Assembly (NCBI RefSeq): GCF_027158205.1 | Contig: NZ_JAPVLU010000069.1 | Coordinates: 1-32,471, forward strand | Reading direction: 5' to 3' | DNA length: 32,471 bases | From: Streptomyces sp. H39-S7 | GTDB taxonomy: Bacteria; Actinomycetota; Actinomycetes; Streptomycetales; Streptomycetaceae | Part shown: positions 1-7,751 of the stretch, in pieces | Layout of the letters: every line of letters begins with the position of its first letter | How positions within the stretch are numbered: position 1 is the stretch's first letter | Notes under the pieces: model-generated | What the model saw: the letters and a program-made list of their open reading frames with translations, nothing else | What the model was told of the DNA's origin: nothing | Databases searched by the model: none | Made by a program: the position numbers and the translations under genes

Positions 1-427
1 CGGGCGTGTCGTCGCACGCGTAACCGAACATCAGGCCCTGGTCGCCCGCGCCCTGACGGTCGAGGTCGTCCTCGCCGCCCTCCACCCGCGACTCGTACGC
101 CGCGTCCACGCCCTGGGCGATGTCCGGCGACTGCGCGCCGATCGACACCGAGACCCCGCACGAAGCCCCGTCGAAGCCCTTCGCCGACGAGTCGTAACCG
201 ATATCCAGCACCGTCTGCCGCACGATCGCCGGGATATCGGCGTACGCGGACGTGGTGACCTCACCGGCGATGTGCACCTGGCCGGTCGTGATCAGGGTTT
301 CGACAGCGACCCGGGATGTCGGGTCCTGCCGCAGCAGGGCGTCCAGGATGGAGTCGCTGATCCTGTCGGCGATCTTGTCGGGGTGGCCCTCGGTCACGGA
401 CTCCGAGGTGAACAGTCGGCGGGACAC
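1..427 (-). CDS. metK: S-adenosylmethionine synthetase, N-terminal part (cut by left edge)
   Basis: The encoded enzyme makes S-adenosylmethionine from methionine and ATP in the cytoplasm. Reading inward from a GTG at 427, the protein begins VSRRLFTSESVTEGHPDKIAD, the hallmark N-terminus of bacterial MetK, and reaches GAGDQGLMFGYACDD near residues 125-140, the ATP-binding signature. About 142 codons are visible; the family has about 400 residues, so roughly two thirds lie beyond the left edge. A strong GGAGG sits just upstream of the GTG. An 11-bp-phased repeat pair at 486-501 lies upstream, like those of the tailoring genes, which suggests co-regulation with the cluster. The window holds three methyltransferases, so a pathway-dedicated SAM supply is plausible. 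It could equally be the housekeeping copy at the cluster border. Confidence 0.95.
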   Translation of the reverse strand, partial: MSRRLFTSESVTEGHPDKIADRISDSILDALLRQDPTSRVAVETLITTGQVHIAGEVTTSAYADIPAIVRQTVLDIGYDSSAKGFDGASCGVSVSIGAQSPDIAQGVDAAYESRVEGGEDDLDRQGAGDQGLMFGYACDDTP

Positions 428-485
428 GGTTCCTCCAGTTGGTCGGCGACCTCGGCCCATGCTGCGAGCTGTGCCTGCAAGGCCG

Positions 486-501
486 CTCAAGACGGGGTCG
501 A
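486..501 (-). promoter_or_regulatory. Putative SARP-type 11-bp direct repeat upstream of metK
   Basis: On the minus strand TCGAC (497-501) is followed exactly 11 bp later by TTGAG (486-490), with TGCAG one further 11-bp step on. Spacing of one helical turn and TCGAG-like pentamers are typical of binding sites of SARP-family activators. It lies about 60 bases upstream of the metK start. Inferred from pattern only. Confidence 0.4.
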
Positions 502-523
502 CGGGGGCGACGCGGTCAGTGCG

Positions 524-1390
524 TCAGGTCCTGGTGTGCTCGATGAGGACGGCGGCGTCCTTGTCCCCGTCGCCCGCCTCGATGACCTCGGCGAACCGGG
601 TGCGGACCATGTCGAGGACAGGGAGCAGGATGCCGGCCTCCTGCGCCGCCTTGTTGGCGAGGCGCAGGTCCTTCTCCATCAGCGAGGCACGGAAGAAGGC
701 CGGTTCGTAGTTGCCCTTGAGCATGAGCTCCGCCCGGAAGCGCATCACCATCGAGCTGAATCCGCTGCCCGCGATCGACTGGATCAGCAGGTCGCGGTCG
801 AGGCCGGCGGCCACGCCGTAGGAGACGCCTTCGGCGAGTGCCGCGATCTGCGCGCCGAGCAGCAGATTGAAGATCAGTTTGATGGTGCTCGCCATGCCCG
901 GCTCCCCGGCCATGATCACTTCCGAGCTGATGGCGTCCAGGATGTCGCGCACCCCCGCGATGTCCTCCTCGGCGCCCGAGACGAACACCCGCAGCTCACC
1001 TTTGTGAGCCTGGAAGGGGTTGCCCACCACACACGCCTCCACCCGGCGCAGGCCCAGTTCCGCGAGGCGTGCCGCGGAGTCCCTGGCGTACCGGGGGGAG
1101 ACGGTGGAGGTGTCGATCACGATGCTTCCGCGATCCAGCACCGGCGCCACCTGATCGAAGAGGATCTGTTCAACGGCATGTTCGTCGCTGAGACTGAGCA
1201 GCACGACGCGCTGCCCGGCCGCGGCCTCCTGGGGGGTGGGGGCGTTCCAGGCGCCCTGGGCCACCAGCGCCTCGGCCTTCTGCGCGGTGCGGTTGTACAC
1301 GGTGAGCGCGTACCCGGCCTTGAGCAGGGTGTGTGCCATCCCTCTGCCCATGTTGCCCAGTCCGATGAAGGTGAGCTCCTTCGCGTCCAT
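524..1390 (-). CDS. NAD(P)-dependent beta-hydroxyacid dehydrogenase / reductase family protein
   Basis: This 288-residue protein has the complete architecture of the 3-hydroxyisobutyrate dehydrogenase and 6-phosphogluconate dehydrogenase-like superfamily. It has an N-terminal Rossmann fold with GLGNMG at residues 10-15, a DTSTVSPR segment near residue 93, the conserved catalytic lysine (K171, in STIKLIFN), and a C-terminal helical domain with FRASLMEKDLRLA. Members reduce or oxidise beta-hydroxyacids; relatives include imine reductases and glyoxylate or succinic semialdehyde reductases, so the substrate cannot be named. It starts at ATG 1390 behind GAGGAGTGGC. Only 20 bases separate it from the ABM-type oxygenase upstream on the same strand, so the two are probably co-transcribed. 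A possible role is keto or imine reduction on the product, or removal of glyoxylate or aldehyde by-products of the hydrazine pathway; both are inference. Confidence 0.85.
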   Translation of the reverse strand: MDAKELTFIGLGNMGRGMAHTLLKAGYALTVYNRTAQKAEALVAQGAWNAPTPQEAAAGQRVVLLSLSDEHAVEQILFDQVAPVLDRGSIVIDTSTVSPRYARDSAARLAELGLRRVEACVVGNPFQAHKGELRVFVSGAEEDIAGVRDILDAISSEVIMAGEPGMASTIKLIFNLLLGAQIAALAEGVSYGVAAGLDRDLLIQSIAGSGFSSMVMRFRAELMLKGNYEPAFFRASLMEKDLRLANKAAQEAGILLPVLDMVRTRFAEVIEAGDGDKDAAVLIEHTRT

Positions 1391-1410
1391 GCCACTCCTC
1401 GTTCGACGGG

Positions 1411-1770
1411 TCAGGCGGTCGCTGCGGCGGCGCCCACACCGCCGAGGTCGTACACGATCTGGGTGAGGATCATCTGGCCGCCGGTGCGGAAGGGCTTCAG
1501 CCGCCGCCGGTGCTCGACATGCGCTTCGCTCCGCTCGAACTCACGGAAGCTGGGCTCGTCGCGCCAGTCGGTGATCACGTAGTAGACGCCTTCCTCCTCG
1601 ACGCTGCGCACGAGCACCTGGCCGAGGTTGGCGGGCTCCAGCGCGATGCGCCGGCCCACCTCCAGCCAGGTGTGCTCGAAGCTGACGTGCGAGCCGGGGT
1701 GGATCTCCATCCGGAGGATCACCCTGAAGGGCGGGGCGCTCTGGGCTCCCCTGCCGTTGCTGCCGTTCAT
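1411..1770 (-). CDS. ABM-fold (antibiotic biosynthesis monooxygenase) small protein
   Basis: This 119-residue protein consists of a single dimeric alpha-beta-barrel (ABM) domain. The features seen are RVILRMEI near residue 16, FEHTWLEVGRRI, PANLGQVLVRS, YYVITDWRDEPSFREFERS and HRRRLKPFRTGG. Such cofactor-free proteins oxidise anthrones or hydroquinones to quinones, or act as small cyclase-like helpers, in aromatic polyketide pathways. No metal or flavin site is visible, which is normal for the family. It lies 20 bases upstream of the reductase gene on the same strand and is divergent from the flavin monooxygenase at 1937, with a phased repeat between them. Its presence is one of the better hints that the product is an aromatic polyketide. 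Start is ATG 1770. Confidence 0.8.
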   Translation of the reverse strand: MNGSNGRGAQSAPPFRVILRMEIHPGSHVSFEHTWLEVGRRIALEPANLGQVLVRSVEEEGVYYVITDWRDEPSFREFERSEAHVEHRRRLKPFRTGGQMILTQIVYDLGGVGAAAATA

Positions 1771-1840
1771 GTCACCGCCTAGTCCCGATGCCAGCCGCCG
1801 AATCCCGTCCGGCGGTCGGCGGAACGCTGGCAGGGCCCGA

Positions 1841-1856
1841 TCGAGGACAGCTCAAG
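1841..1856 (+). promoter_or_regulatory. Putative SARP-type 11-bp direct repeat in divergent promoter region 1771-1936
   Basis: TCGAG (1841-1845) is followed by TCAAG (1852-1856) exactly 11 bp later. It lies in the 166-base gap between the minus-strand ABM gene and the plus-strand flavin monooxygenase, about 80 bases before the latter's start. The complementary reading (TTGAG then TCGAT) could serve the minus-strand operon. One of the best matches to a SARP site in the window. Confidence 0.5.
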
Positions 1857-1936
1857 AGATTCCTCCAGTGGTGCCCGAGCGGACAGCCCGACCCTGCTGG
1901 GGTCAGTGCCGACAGCAGGGGAAGGTGCCGGAAGCC

Positions 1937-3154
1937 ATGCGGACAACTCGCTCACCCATGCACGTCCTCGTCATCGGCGGTGGCATCGGCGGACTCTGCC
2001 TCGCCCAGGGGCTCCACCGGGCCGGGATCGGCGTCACGGTGTACGAACGCGACGAGTCGGCGGAGGGCAGGCGGCAGGGGTACCGGCTGCGCATCAGCCC
2101 GGAGGGCGAGTACGCGCTGCGCGAGTGCCTGCCGCCGGCGCTGGTGGAGCTGCTGGTGGCCACGTCCAACGAGCGTGACGACGCCGGTCTGGTGGCCTAT
2201 GACGAGCACCTCGTGCAGCAGTGGGCGCCGGCGTTCGAGGATCCGCGCGGGAACGCGCCGGACAAGATCGACGCCGTCGACCGGGTGACCCTGCGCCGGA
2301 TCCTGCTCGCGGGCCTGGGCGACGTGGTCCGCTTCGGCAAGACCTTCGACCGCTACGAGCTGACGGCCGACGGCCGGGTCGTCGCGCACTTCGAGGACGG
2401 CTCCACCGCGGAGGGCGATGTGCTGGTGGCGGCGGACGGCACCAACTCCCGCATCCGCGCCCAGGCCAGGCCCTGGGACATCCCCAGGGACCTGGGCGTG
2501 CGGACCGTCTTCTCCCGCATCCCGCGGGCCTCGGCCGTCGACGGCGGCATGCCCGAGGTGCTGCGCGACCGGTTCAGCTACGTGATCGGCACCGACGGCC
2601 ACCACATCGGCCTGATGCCGATGACGTTCCGCAGCCGGCCGACCGAGGCCGCGGCCCGGCTGTGGCCGGACGCGGACCTGGCGGACCTCGACGACTACTA
2701 CATGTCGGTCTTCAATGTGCACGGTGAGGACCTGGGCATGACGGACGAGGCGTTCTTCGCGCTCAGCGGCGAGGAGCTGTGCGCGCTCGTCGTCGAGCGG
2801 ACCCGGACCTGGCACCCGGACCTGCGCGGGATCTTCCGCCACGCCGAGCCGGCGGTCACCTTCGCGGTGGCGCTGCGCGCCACGGATCCGGTCGAGGCGT
2901 GGGAGGACGGCCCGGTGGTGCCGCTGGGGGACGCCGTGCACACGATGCCGCCGTCGGGCGGGGTGGGGGCCAATACCGCGGTGCGGGACGCCGCCGCGCT
3001 CACCCGGGCGCTGGTGGCCGTCGAGCGGGGTGAGCGGGAGCGGGCCGAGGCCTTCGCGGAGTACCAGAAGGCGATGGTCGAGTACGCGACCGACGGCGTC
3101 CAGATGTCGCTGAAGATCGCCCAGTGGTCGATCAAGAAGGTGCAGGACACGTAA
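1937..3154 (+). CDS. FAD-dependent aromatic monooxygenase (class A flavoprotein)
   Basis: This 405-residue single-component flavin hydroxylase would use NAD(P)H and O2 to hydroxylate or ring-open an aromatic intermediate. Motifs are the dinucleotide-binding GGGIGGLCLA near residues 14-23, followed by the strand ending VYERD; the DG-type motif AADGTNSRIR near residue 165; and the GD motif PLGDAVHTMPP near residue 330, followed by GGVGANTAVRDAA. The open frame extends further upstream, but ATG 1937 is preferred. AGGGGAAGG lies 11 bases upstream, and the family sequence begins directly after this start; ATG 1958 has no ribosome site. It resembles the second monooxygenase at 4040-5392 along its length, so the two are paralogues. 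In aromatic polyketide clusters such enzymes do hydroxylations or Baeyer-Villiger steps. Substrate unknown. A strong hairpin follows the stop. Confidence 0.9.
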   Translation: MRTTRSPMHVLVIGGGIGGLCLAQGLHRAGIGVTVYERDESAEGRRQGYRLRISPEGEYALRECLPPALVELLVATSNERDDAGLVAYDEHLVQQWAPAFEDPRGNAPDKIDAVDRVTLRRILLAGLGDVVRFGKTFDRYELTADGRVVAHFEDGSTAEGDVLVAADGTNSRIRAQARPWDIPRDLGVRTVFSRIPRASAVDGGMPEVLRDRFSYVIGTDGHHIGLMPMTFRSRPTEAAARLWPDADLADLDDYYMSVFNVHGEDLGMTDEAFFALSGEELCALVVERTRTWHPDLRGIFRHAEPAVTFAVALRATDPVEAWEDGPVVPLGDAVHTMPPSGGVGANTAVRDAAALTRALVAVERGERERAEAFAEYQKAMVEYATDGVQMSLKIAQWSIKKVQDT

Positions 3155-3172
3155 CGGAGCTGGACAGCGGTC

Positions 3173-3199
3173 AGCCCCCGGACAAGCCGTCCGGGGGCT
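3173..3199. terminator. Bidirectional hairpin terminator between convergent genes
   Basis: A perfect 11-bp inverted repeat (AGCCCCCGGAC at 3173-3183 and its complement at 3189-3199) has a 5-base loop. It lies 19 bases after the monooxygenase stop and 28 bases from the stop of the convergent SDR gene. There is no U-tract, which is usual for Streptomyces terminators. Confidence 0.75.
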
Positions 3200-3226
3200 G
3201 GGCCTTGCGGAGGGACGGGTCCGGGG

Positions 3227-3979
3227 TCAGCGGCCGCCCGCGGTGTGCACGACTTCACCGTTGACGTTGCCGTTGGCCTCGGAACAGAGGAAGACGATCA
3301 CCCGCGCCACGTCCTCGGGGGTGCTCAGCCGGCCGCTGGGCGTCTCGGCCCCGCTGAGCGCGACGATGGCCGGGTCGACGTTCCGCAGGCTCTCGGTGAG
3401 GGTGCCCCCCGGGGAGACGACGTTGGCCAGGATGCCGTCCCTGGTCCACATCAGACCACGCACGAAGCCGTGCAGCGCCGCCTTCGCGGCCCCGTAGATC
3501 TCCGATCCGGGACTGCCGTGCTCCGCCGTCACGGAGGACAGCAGGACGACCCGGCCCCAGCGCCGCTCGCGCATGCCGCGCAGGGCGTGCCGGACCACGA
3601 GCATGTGGCCCTCCACGTTGTCGCGCAGCAGCGGGAACCAGTCCTCGGTGGGCAGGTCCTCGAACCGCGGCAGCTGGTCGGGGTCGACCCAGAAGAACGA
3701 CTGGGCGTTGGCGACCACGACGTCGACACCGCCCCACGCCTCCTCCACCGCGCGGACCGCCGCCTCGATGGACGCCGGGTCGCCGAGGGCGCACCGGGTG
3801 GCCAGGGCGCGGTCAGGGCCGCCCAGTTCCTTGACGGCCTTCTCCGCCTCGTCGGCGGCCGAGTGGTAGGTGATCGCGACCCGGGCGCCCTCCTCGGCGA
3901 ACACCCGTGCCGTGGCCCGGCCGATGCCGCGGGTGGCGCCGGTGATGAGGACACGTTTGTCCCTGAGTCCGAGATCCAC
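3227..3979 (-). CDS. Short-chain dehydrogenase/reductase (FabG-like)
   Basis: This 250-residue classical SDR has the cofactor motif TGATRGIG at residues 14-21, an NAQ segment in place of the usual NAG near residue 90, and the catalytic Ser...Tyr-x3-Lys set (SSVTAEHGSP, then YGAAK near residue 160). The C-terminal segment NGEVVHTAGGR replaces the usual GQ...DGG ending. It would reduce a ketone or oxidise an alcohol with NAD(P)H. The start is GTG 3979 with GGAG about 6 bases upstream. It is the third gene of a minus-strand operon with the N-hydroxylase and a flavin monooxygenase, 60 bases behind the latter. Probably a ketoreductase acting on the scaffold; the substrate cannot be deduced. Confidence 0.88.
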   Translation of the reverse strand: MDLGLRDKRVLITGATRGIGRATARVFAEEGARVAITYHSAADEAEKAVKELGGPDRALATRCALGDPASIEAAVRAVEEAWGGVDVVVANAQSFFWVDPDQLPRFEDLPTEDWFPLLRDNVEGHMLVVRHALRGMRERRWGRVVLLSSVTAEHGSPGSEIYGAAKAALHGFVRGLMWTRDGILANVVSPGGTLTESLRNVDPAIVALSGAETPSGRLSTPEDVARVIVFLCSEANGNVNGEVVHTAGGR

Positions 3980-4039
3980 GCCTGCTCCGTCTTCTAGAGG
4001 TTGTTCCGTGCTGTCGGTGCTGCGGCGGGGCCGGCCGGC

Positions 4040-5392
4040 TCAGAAGTCGTCGCGGTCGCCGCCGCGGTAGGTGTAGAGCTCCTGGGCCATCTTCTGCTTC
4101 ATCGACGGCACCCTCGCCGCCAGCCAGAAGTAGCCGCGCATGCTCGCCAGCACCAGCCGGCCGAGGTAGGGCTTGTGGATCGGCTGGTCGCCACCGGTCT
4201 GCTTCTTCGACGCGATGACGGCCTCGAAGCCGTACTTGACCATCCGCGACTCGTACGCGTTCACCGCGTCGACCAGCGTGCTGCGGCCCTCGGTGAACTC
4301 GGTGATCTGGTGGCACAGCAGGGCCGCGTCACGCAGCGCGGTGTTGGCGCCGACGCCCTGGCCGGGGGTCATGGTGTGGATGGCGTCACCGATCAGCGTG
4401 ATGTTGCTGGACTTCCACTGCTCGGTCGGCACCGAGGTGCGGATGTTGATGACGAACGTGGTGCTGGGCTCCCCCATGCGGAACAGCTTGCGCAGGTCGG
4501 GGTCCCAGTCCTTCGTCATGTCCAGGGTCAGCTGGATGAGGTCCTCACGGCTGCGCTGGAGCACGTCGGCGGGGAACTTGTCGGTGGAGGCCCAGAAGCC
4601 CCAGTTGATGTAGTCCCGGGTGTTGTCGAACAGCATGCCGGGCCACTGGTCGAGCAGCTCGGTGTCGTTGCCGCCGATACCGTTCTTGATCTTGCCCTCG
4701 CGGTCCCACTTGAACTCCATCGTGTGCAGGATGCAGCTGTAGCCCTTGGGCGCGACCACCAGCCCGATGCCCTCGAAGACCTCCTTGGGGAGCAGCGCCT
4801 TGCTCTCCTCGGTGAGCGGGACCTTCGACGAGATCGAGATGATCTTCGCGTCCTCCACCGTGGACTGCGGCAGGTACTGCTCGCGCACCGCGGAGTTGGC
4901 ACCGTCCGCGGCGACCAGCAGGTCGCAGGTGGCCTGGGTGCCGTCGGCGAAGAACGCGGTGATGGTGTCGTCGTCGTTCTTCTCGTAGTGCGTGTACTTC
5001 TTGTCGAAGTGCACGATGTCCTCGACGCCGGTGAACAGCACCTGGCGCAGCGTCATGCGGCTGACGGACTTCTCGCTGTTGACCGGGTCCTCGTCGACGA
5101 CCAGGGGCAGGACGATGTTCGGCTTCATGTCCTCGCGCAGGAAGCTGAAGTACTTCGGCGAACGCGCGCAGGTGCTGACGAAGACCTCGAAGAGGTCGGG
5201 CGGCAGGAGCCGCTTGAGCGCCCGGCTGCCGTCCGGGTCGATGCCGACCCGGTAGCCGTGCAGACCGCTGGTCCTGGTGCGGTCGCGCTCGTACACCGCC
5301 ACGCTGATTCCGGCCCGTTTCAGACCATGGGCCAACGCCATACCACCGGTGCCACCGCCGATGATCATCACGTGGAACGGTTGTTTCGTCAT
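4040..5392 (-). CDS. FAD-dependent aromatic monooxygenase, second copy
   Basis: This 450-residue class A flavoprotein monooxygenase has GGGTGGMALA near residues 12-21, AADGANSAVR near residue 167, and the FAD-ribityl GD motif LIGDAIHTMTP near residue 330, followed by QGVGANTALRDAA. It carries a C-terminal tail of about 50 residues (LGRLVLASMRGYFWLAARV) that the paralogue at 1937-3154 lacks; this tail is hydrophobic and aromatic. It should hydroxylate, or do a Baeyer-Villiger insertion on, a polycyclic intermediate using NAD(P)H and O2. It starts at ATG 5392, 30 bases after the N-hydroxylase stop, so it is the middle gene of a three-gene minus-strand operon. Its codon use is less GC-extreme than its neighbours (more lysine, asparagine and isoleucine), which may indicate a different origin or simply a more conserved protein. 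Confidence 0.9.
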   Translation of the reverse strand: MTKQPFHVMIIGGGTGGMALAHGLKRAGISVAVYERDRTRTSGLHGYRVGIDPDGSRALKRLLPPDLFEVFVSTCARSPKYFSFLREDMKPNIVLPLVVDEDPVNSEKSVSRMTLRQVLFTGVEDIVHFDKKYTHYEKNDDDTITAFFADGTQATCDLLVAADGANSAVREQYLPQSTVEDAKIISISSKVPLTEESKALLPKEVFEGIGLVVAPKGYSCILHTMEFKWDREGKIKNGIGGNDTELLDQWPGMLFDNTRDYINWGFWASTDKFPADVLQRSREDLIQLTLDMTKDWDPDLRKLFRMGEPSTTFVINIRTSVPTEQWKSSNITLIGDAIHTMTPGQGVGANTALRDAALLCHQITEFTEGRSTLVDAVNAYESRMVKYGFEAVIASKKQTGGDQPIHKPYLGRLVLASMRGYFWLAARVPSMKQKMAQELYTYRGGDRDDF

Positions 5393-5422
5393 TCCTGGTG
5401 CATCCTTTCGAGACGCCGTGCG

Positions 5423-6712
5423 TCAGGCCCAGACCGTGTTCATCTGCTCGTCCCGGATCGCGAACACCTGCCGTTCCAGGAGCGAGTTGACGATGACGGC
5501 GGACCGGACGGCGAGCAGGCTCAGATTGGGGTCGGCGAGTCCGTGACCCACCCGGCTGCGGTTCTGCACGTACATCCGGCAGTGTTCCGAGAACTTCCAC
5601 CGTATCGAGTAGTCGGCGTCCACCACCGGCTCTCCGCTCGAGTCCGTCTCGAGGAGACCCAGCAACCGCTCGGAAACGGGCAGCGGAGAGGCCTTGCGCC
5701 CGGTGGCGAGCACGACGGTGCGGGCGGAGTGCCGCTCGCGGCCGCCCCAGTCGCGCTCGCACCACAGGGCGATGGTGCCGTGCCGCTGCGAGGCCTCGAC
5801 GACGCTGCGGCCGGGCAGCATCATCACCGGTGACCGGCCCTCACGCAGGAACGCCTCGTAGTTCGCCTGGTAGAGGACCTGGAGGGTGTTCATCGAGACG
5901 CCGTCGCTGGTGAGGGTCTGCTCGGCGACGTACCGCTCGCGGACGGTCTCCGGCAGCCCCTGGAAGAACCGCAGGTACGTCGGCCGGTAGAAGTCGTTCG
6001 CCGAGGGCGATTCGTCCATCGGTGCGAACCACTGCCGTCGCCCGATCCAGCGGATGTCGCGGAAACCGCGCTGTACGAGGCTGAGCACGCACTCGGCGCC
6101 GGTCTGGCCGCCGCCGATGACGATGGCCTGCTCGTACGGCACGCTCTTGACGGCGGCCAGGTGGGACTCCAACTGCTCGGCCTGCACCACGCCGTCGATC
6201 TGCTGGCCGGCGAAGCAGGCCGGCACGTCGGCGTGGGTGCCGAGGCCGAAGACGACGTGGGTGGCGGTGGCCACCGGCCCCTCGGCGTCCCGCAGGACGA
6301 ACCTGCCGTCCTCGAAGTCGACCTCGGTGATCTCCGCGCCGTAGCGCACCGAGCCCAGCCGGCCGGAGGCCCAGGCCAGGTAGCGGGCGTACTCCAGGCG
6401 CGGGATGGACTCGTACTGGGCGTTGAGGAACGCGTAGATCCGGCCGGTGGTCACCATGTAGTTGAGGAACGACAGCCGGTTGCGCGGGTCCGCCAGCGAG
6501 ACCAGGTCCTTGATCCAGGACGTCTGCAACTGGGTGCCGGAGCCGAGCAGCCCGGGGTGCCATGCGGGCCCCTCCCGACGTTCGAAGAGAACGACGCCTC
6601 CCGGCACCACGTCCTCCCCCAATGCTGCGAGGCTGAGGTTGGCGGGTCCCGCTCCAAGGCCCGCCACGTGGTGGTGCGGTACGGCGTCTTCCCGACGATC
6701 TGAGGTCCGCAT
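5423..6712 (-). CDS. L-lysine N6-hydroxylase-type flavin monooxygenase (Spb38-like, hydrazine pathway)
   Basis: The 429-residue protein is a complete member of the SidA/IucD/PvdA family of FAD- and NADPH-dependent amino-acid N-hydroxylases. It shows GLGAGPANL at residues 18-26 (FAD), the segment WHPGLL...SWIKDLVSLADP near residues 51-76 with FLNY, the NADPH site GGGQTGAE at 200-207, and a late ATGRKASPLP (ATGY-like) motif. Family members hydroxylate the side-chain amine of lysine or ornithine. No siderophore synthetase is present here, but a cupin, a MetRS-like protein and a DAO-type oxidase are, which points to N6-hydroxylysine as feedstock for N-N bond formation. ATG 6712 is chosen because GGGAG lies about 5 bases upstream; ATG 6724 is in frame but lacks a site. 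It heads a three-gene operon under a triple phased repeat. Lysine rather than ornithine is inferred from context. Confidence 0.88.
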   Translation of the reverse strand: MRTSDRREDAVPHHHVAGLGAGPANLSLAALGEDVVPGGVVLFERREGPAWHPGLLGSGTQLQTSWIKDLVSLADPRNRLSFLNYMVTTGRIYAFLNAQYESIPRLEYARYLAWASGRLGSVRYGAEITEVDFEDGRFVLRDAEGPVATATHVVFGLGTHADVPACFAGQQIDGVVQAEQLESHLAAVKSVPYEQAIVIGGGQTGAECVLSLVQRGFRDIRWIGRRQWFAPMDESPSANDFYRPTYLRFFQGLPETVRERYVAEQTLTSDGVSMNTLQVLYQANYEAFLREGRSPVMMLPGRSVVEASQRHGTIALWCERDWGGRERHSARTVVLATGRKASPLPVSERLLGLLETDSSGEPVVDADYSIRWKFSEHCRMYVQNRSRVGHGLADPNLSLLAVRSAVIVNSLLERQVFAIRDEQMNTVWA

Positions 6713-6748
6713 GGCATCTCCCATCACGACCGATGGTGATCGCACCCC

Positions 6749-6775
6749 TTGGAGCAGGCCTTGAGCGGCGCTTGA
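6749..6775 (-). promoter_or_regulatory. Putative SARP-type triple 11-bp direct repeat upstream of the N-hydroxylase operon
   Basis: On the minus strand TCAAG (6771-6775), TCAAG (6760-6764) and TCCAA (6749-6753) follow each other at exactly 11-bp steps. The last ends 37 bases before the chosen start codon, the expected position for a promoter-proximal activator site. The rest of the 6713-6908 gap is purine-rich on the plus strand (GGGAGG, GGAGGC runs) with no other feature that I can name. Confidence 0.6.
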
Positions 6776-6908
6776 TCGTGCCGCGCGCGGTGCGCCCGCC
6801 AGGGCGGCGATCGCCTCGATCACGTTTGTCGTTGGAATGTTTGGATCGGGGAGGGTTCGGAGGTGATCCGGGAGGGATCGGAGGCGATCGGGAGAGAACG
6901 CGCGCGGA

Positions 6909-7676
6909 TCAGACGGACTTGAGCATGCCCGCGTCGATGAGCCAGTCACCGCCGGTCGCGCCGGGCAGCCGGTCCGAGGCCAGCAGGGCGACGATGGCGG
7001 CCACCTCCTCCGGCTCGATGATCTTCCCGGTGGTGAGCCCCATCCACTTCGGCACCGCGGCCACCAGCTCCTCGGCCGAGGCCATCCCCATCCGCTGGGC
7101 GCGCTGCGGGCTGTCCCAGGTGTCGGTGCGGACCGGCCCGGGAGACACGGTGTTGACCCGTACGCCCTGCGGGCCGAACTCCTCCGACAGGGACTTGGTG
7201 AGGTTGGTCAGCGCCGCCTTGGCCGCCGAGTATTCCACCAGGCGCGGCGCGGCGAGCCGGCCGTTGACCGACCCGATGTTGACGATCGCGCCCCTGGACT
7301 CGATCAGGCTGGGCAGGGCGGCGCGGATGGTCCTGATGGCGCTGAAGAAGTTCAGGTCGAACCCCTTGGCCCAGCCCTCGTCGTCCAGGTCGAGGAAGCC
7401 CTGCGCCGACACGGTGCGGCCGCCGACGTTGTTCACCAGGATGTCCAGGCCGCCGAACGTCTGTACGGCGTGCTCGACCAGCCGGGCCGGCCCGTCCGTG
7501 GTGGTCAGGTCGACCTCCAGGGTGTGGGCGGCGACCTCGGACAGCTCGGGGCCGATGGTCCGCGCACCACCGAGCACCTCCACGCCCTCGGCGGCCAGGG
7601 CGCGGACGATGGCGAGACCGATGCCCCGGCTGGCACCGGTGACGACGGCCCGCTTTCCCTTCAGCTGCAGATCCAT
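6909..7676 (-). CDS. Short-chain dehydrogenase/reductase
   Basis: This 255-residue classical SDR has TGASRGIG at residues 14-21, NNVGG near residue 86, the catalytic serine in NIGSVNGR, YSAAK near residue 150, and a C-terminal ATGGDWLIDAG that matches the family's usual GG...VDGG ending. It would do NAD(P)-dependent ketone reduction or alcohol oxidation. It starts at ATG 7676 with AGGAG about 6 bases upstream. The P450 gene ends 75 bases upstream on the same strand, and that gap lacks a phased repeat, so the two are probably one transcript. Substrate unknown. Confidence 0.88.
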   Translation of the reverse strand: MDLQLKGKRAVVTGASRGIGLAIVRALAAEGVEVLGGARTIGPELSEVAAHTLEVDLTTTDGPARLVEHAVQTFGGLDILVNNVGGRTVSAQGFLDLDDEGWAKGFDLNFFSAIRTIRAALPSLIESRGAIVNIGSVNGRLAAPRLVEYSAAKAALTNLTKSLSEEFGPQGVRVNTVSPGPVRTDTWDSPQRAQRMGMASAEELVAAVPKWMGLTTGKIIEPEEVAAIVALLASDRLPGATGGDWLIDAGMLKSV

Positions 7677-7751
7677 GACGACTCCTCACACATAGGAAAC
7701 TCAGGCGTACGGAAGGTCGGTTGTGGCACACGGTCGTACGGGCTCGGGCGG

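Noticed and set aside
5423..6949. A longer N-hydroxylase starting up to 79 residues upstream of ATG 6712.
   Set aside because: The extra stretch is arginine/serine/proline-rich without family homology, and it would cover the triple phased repeat at 6749-6775.
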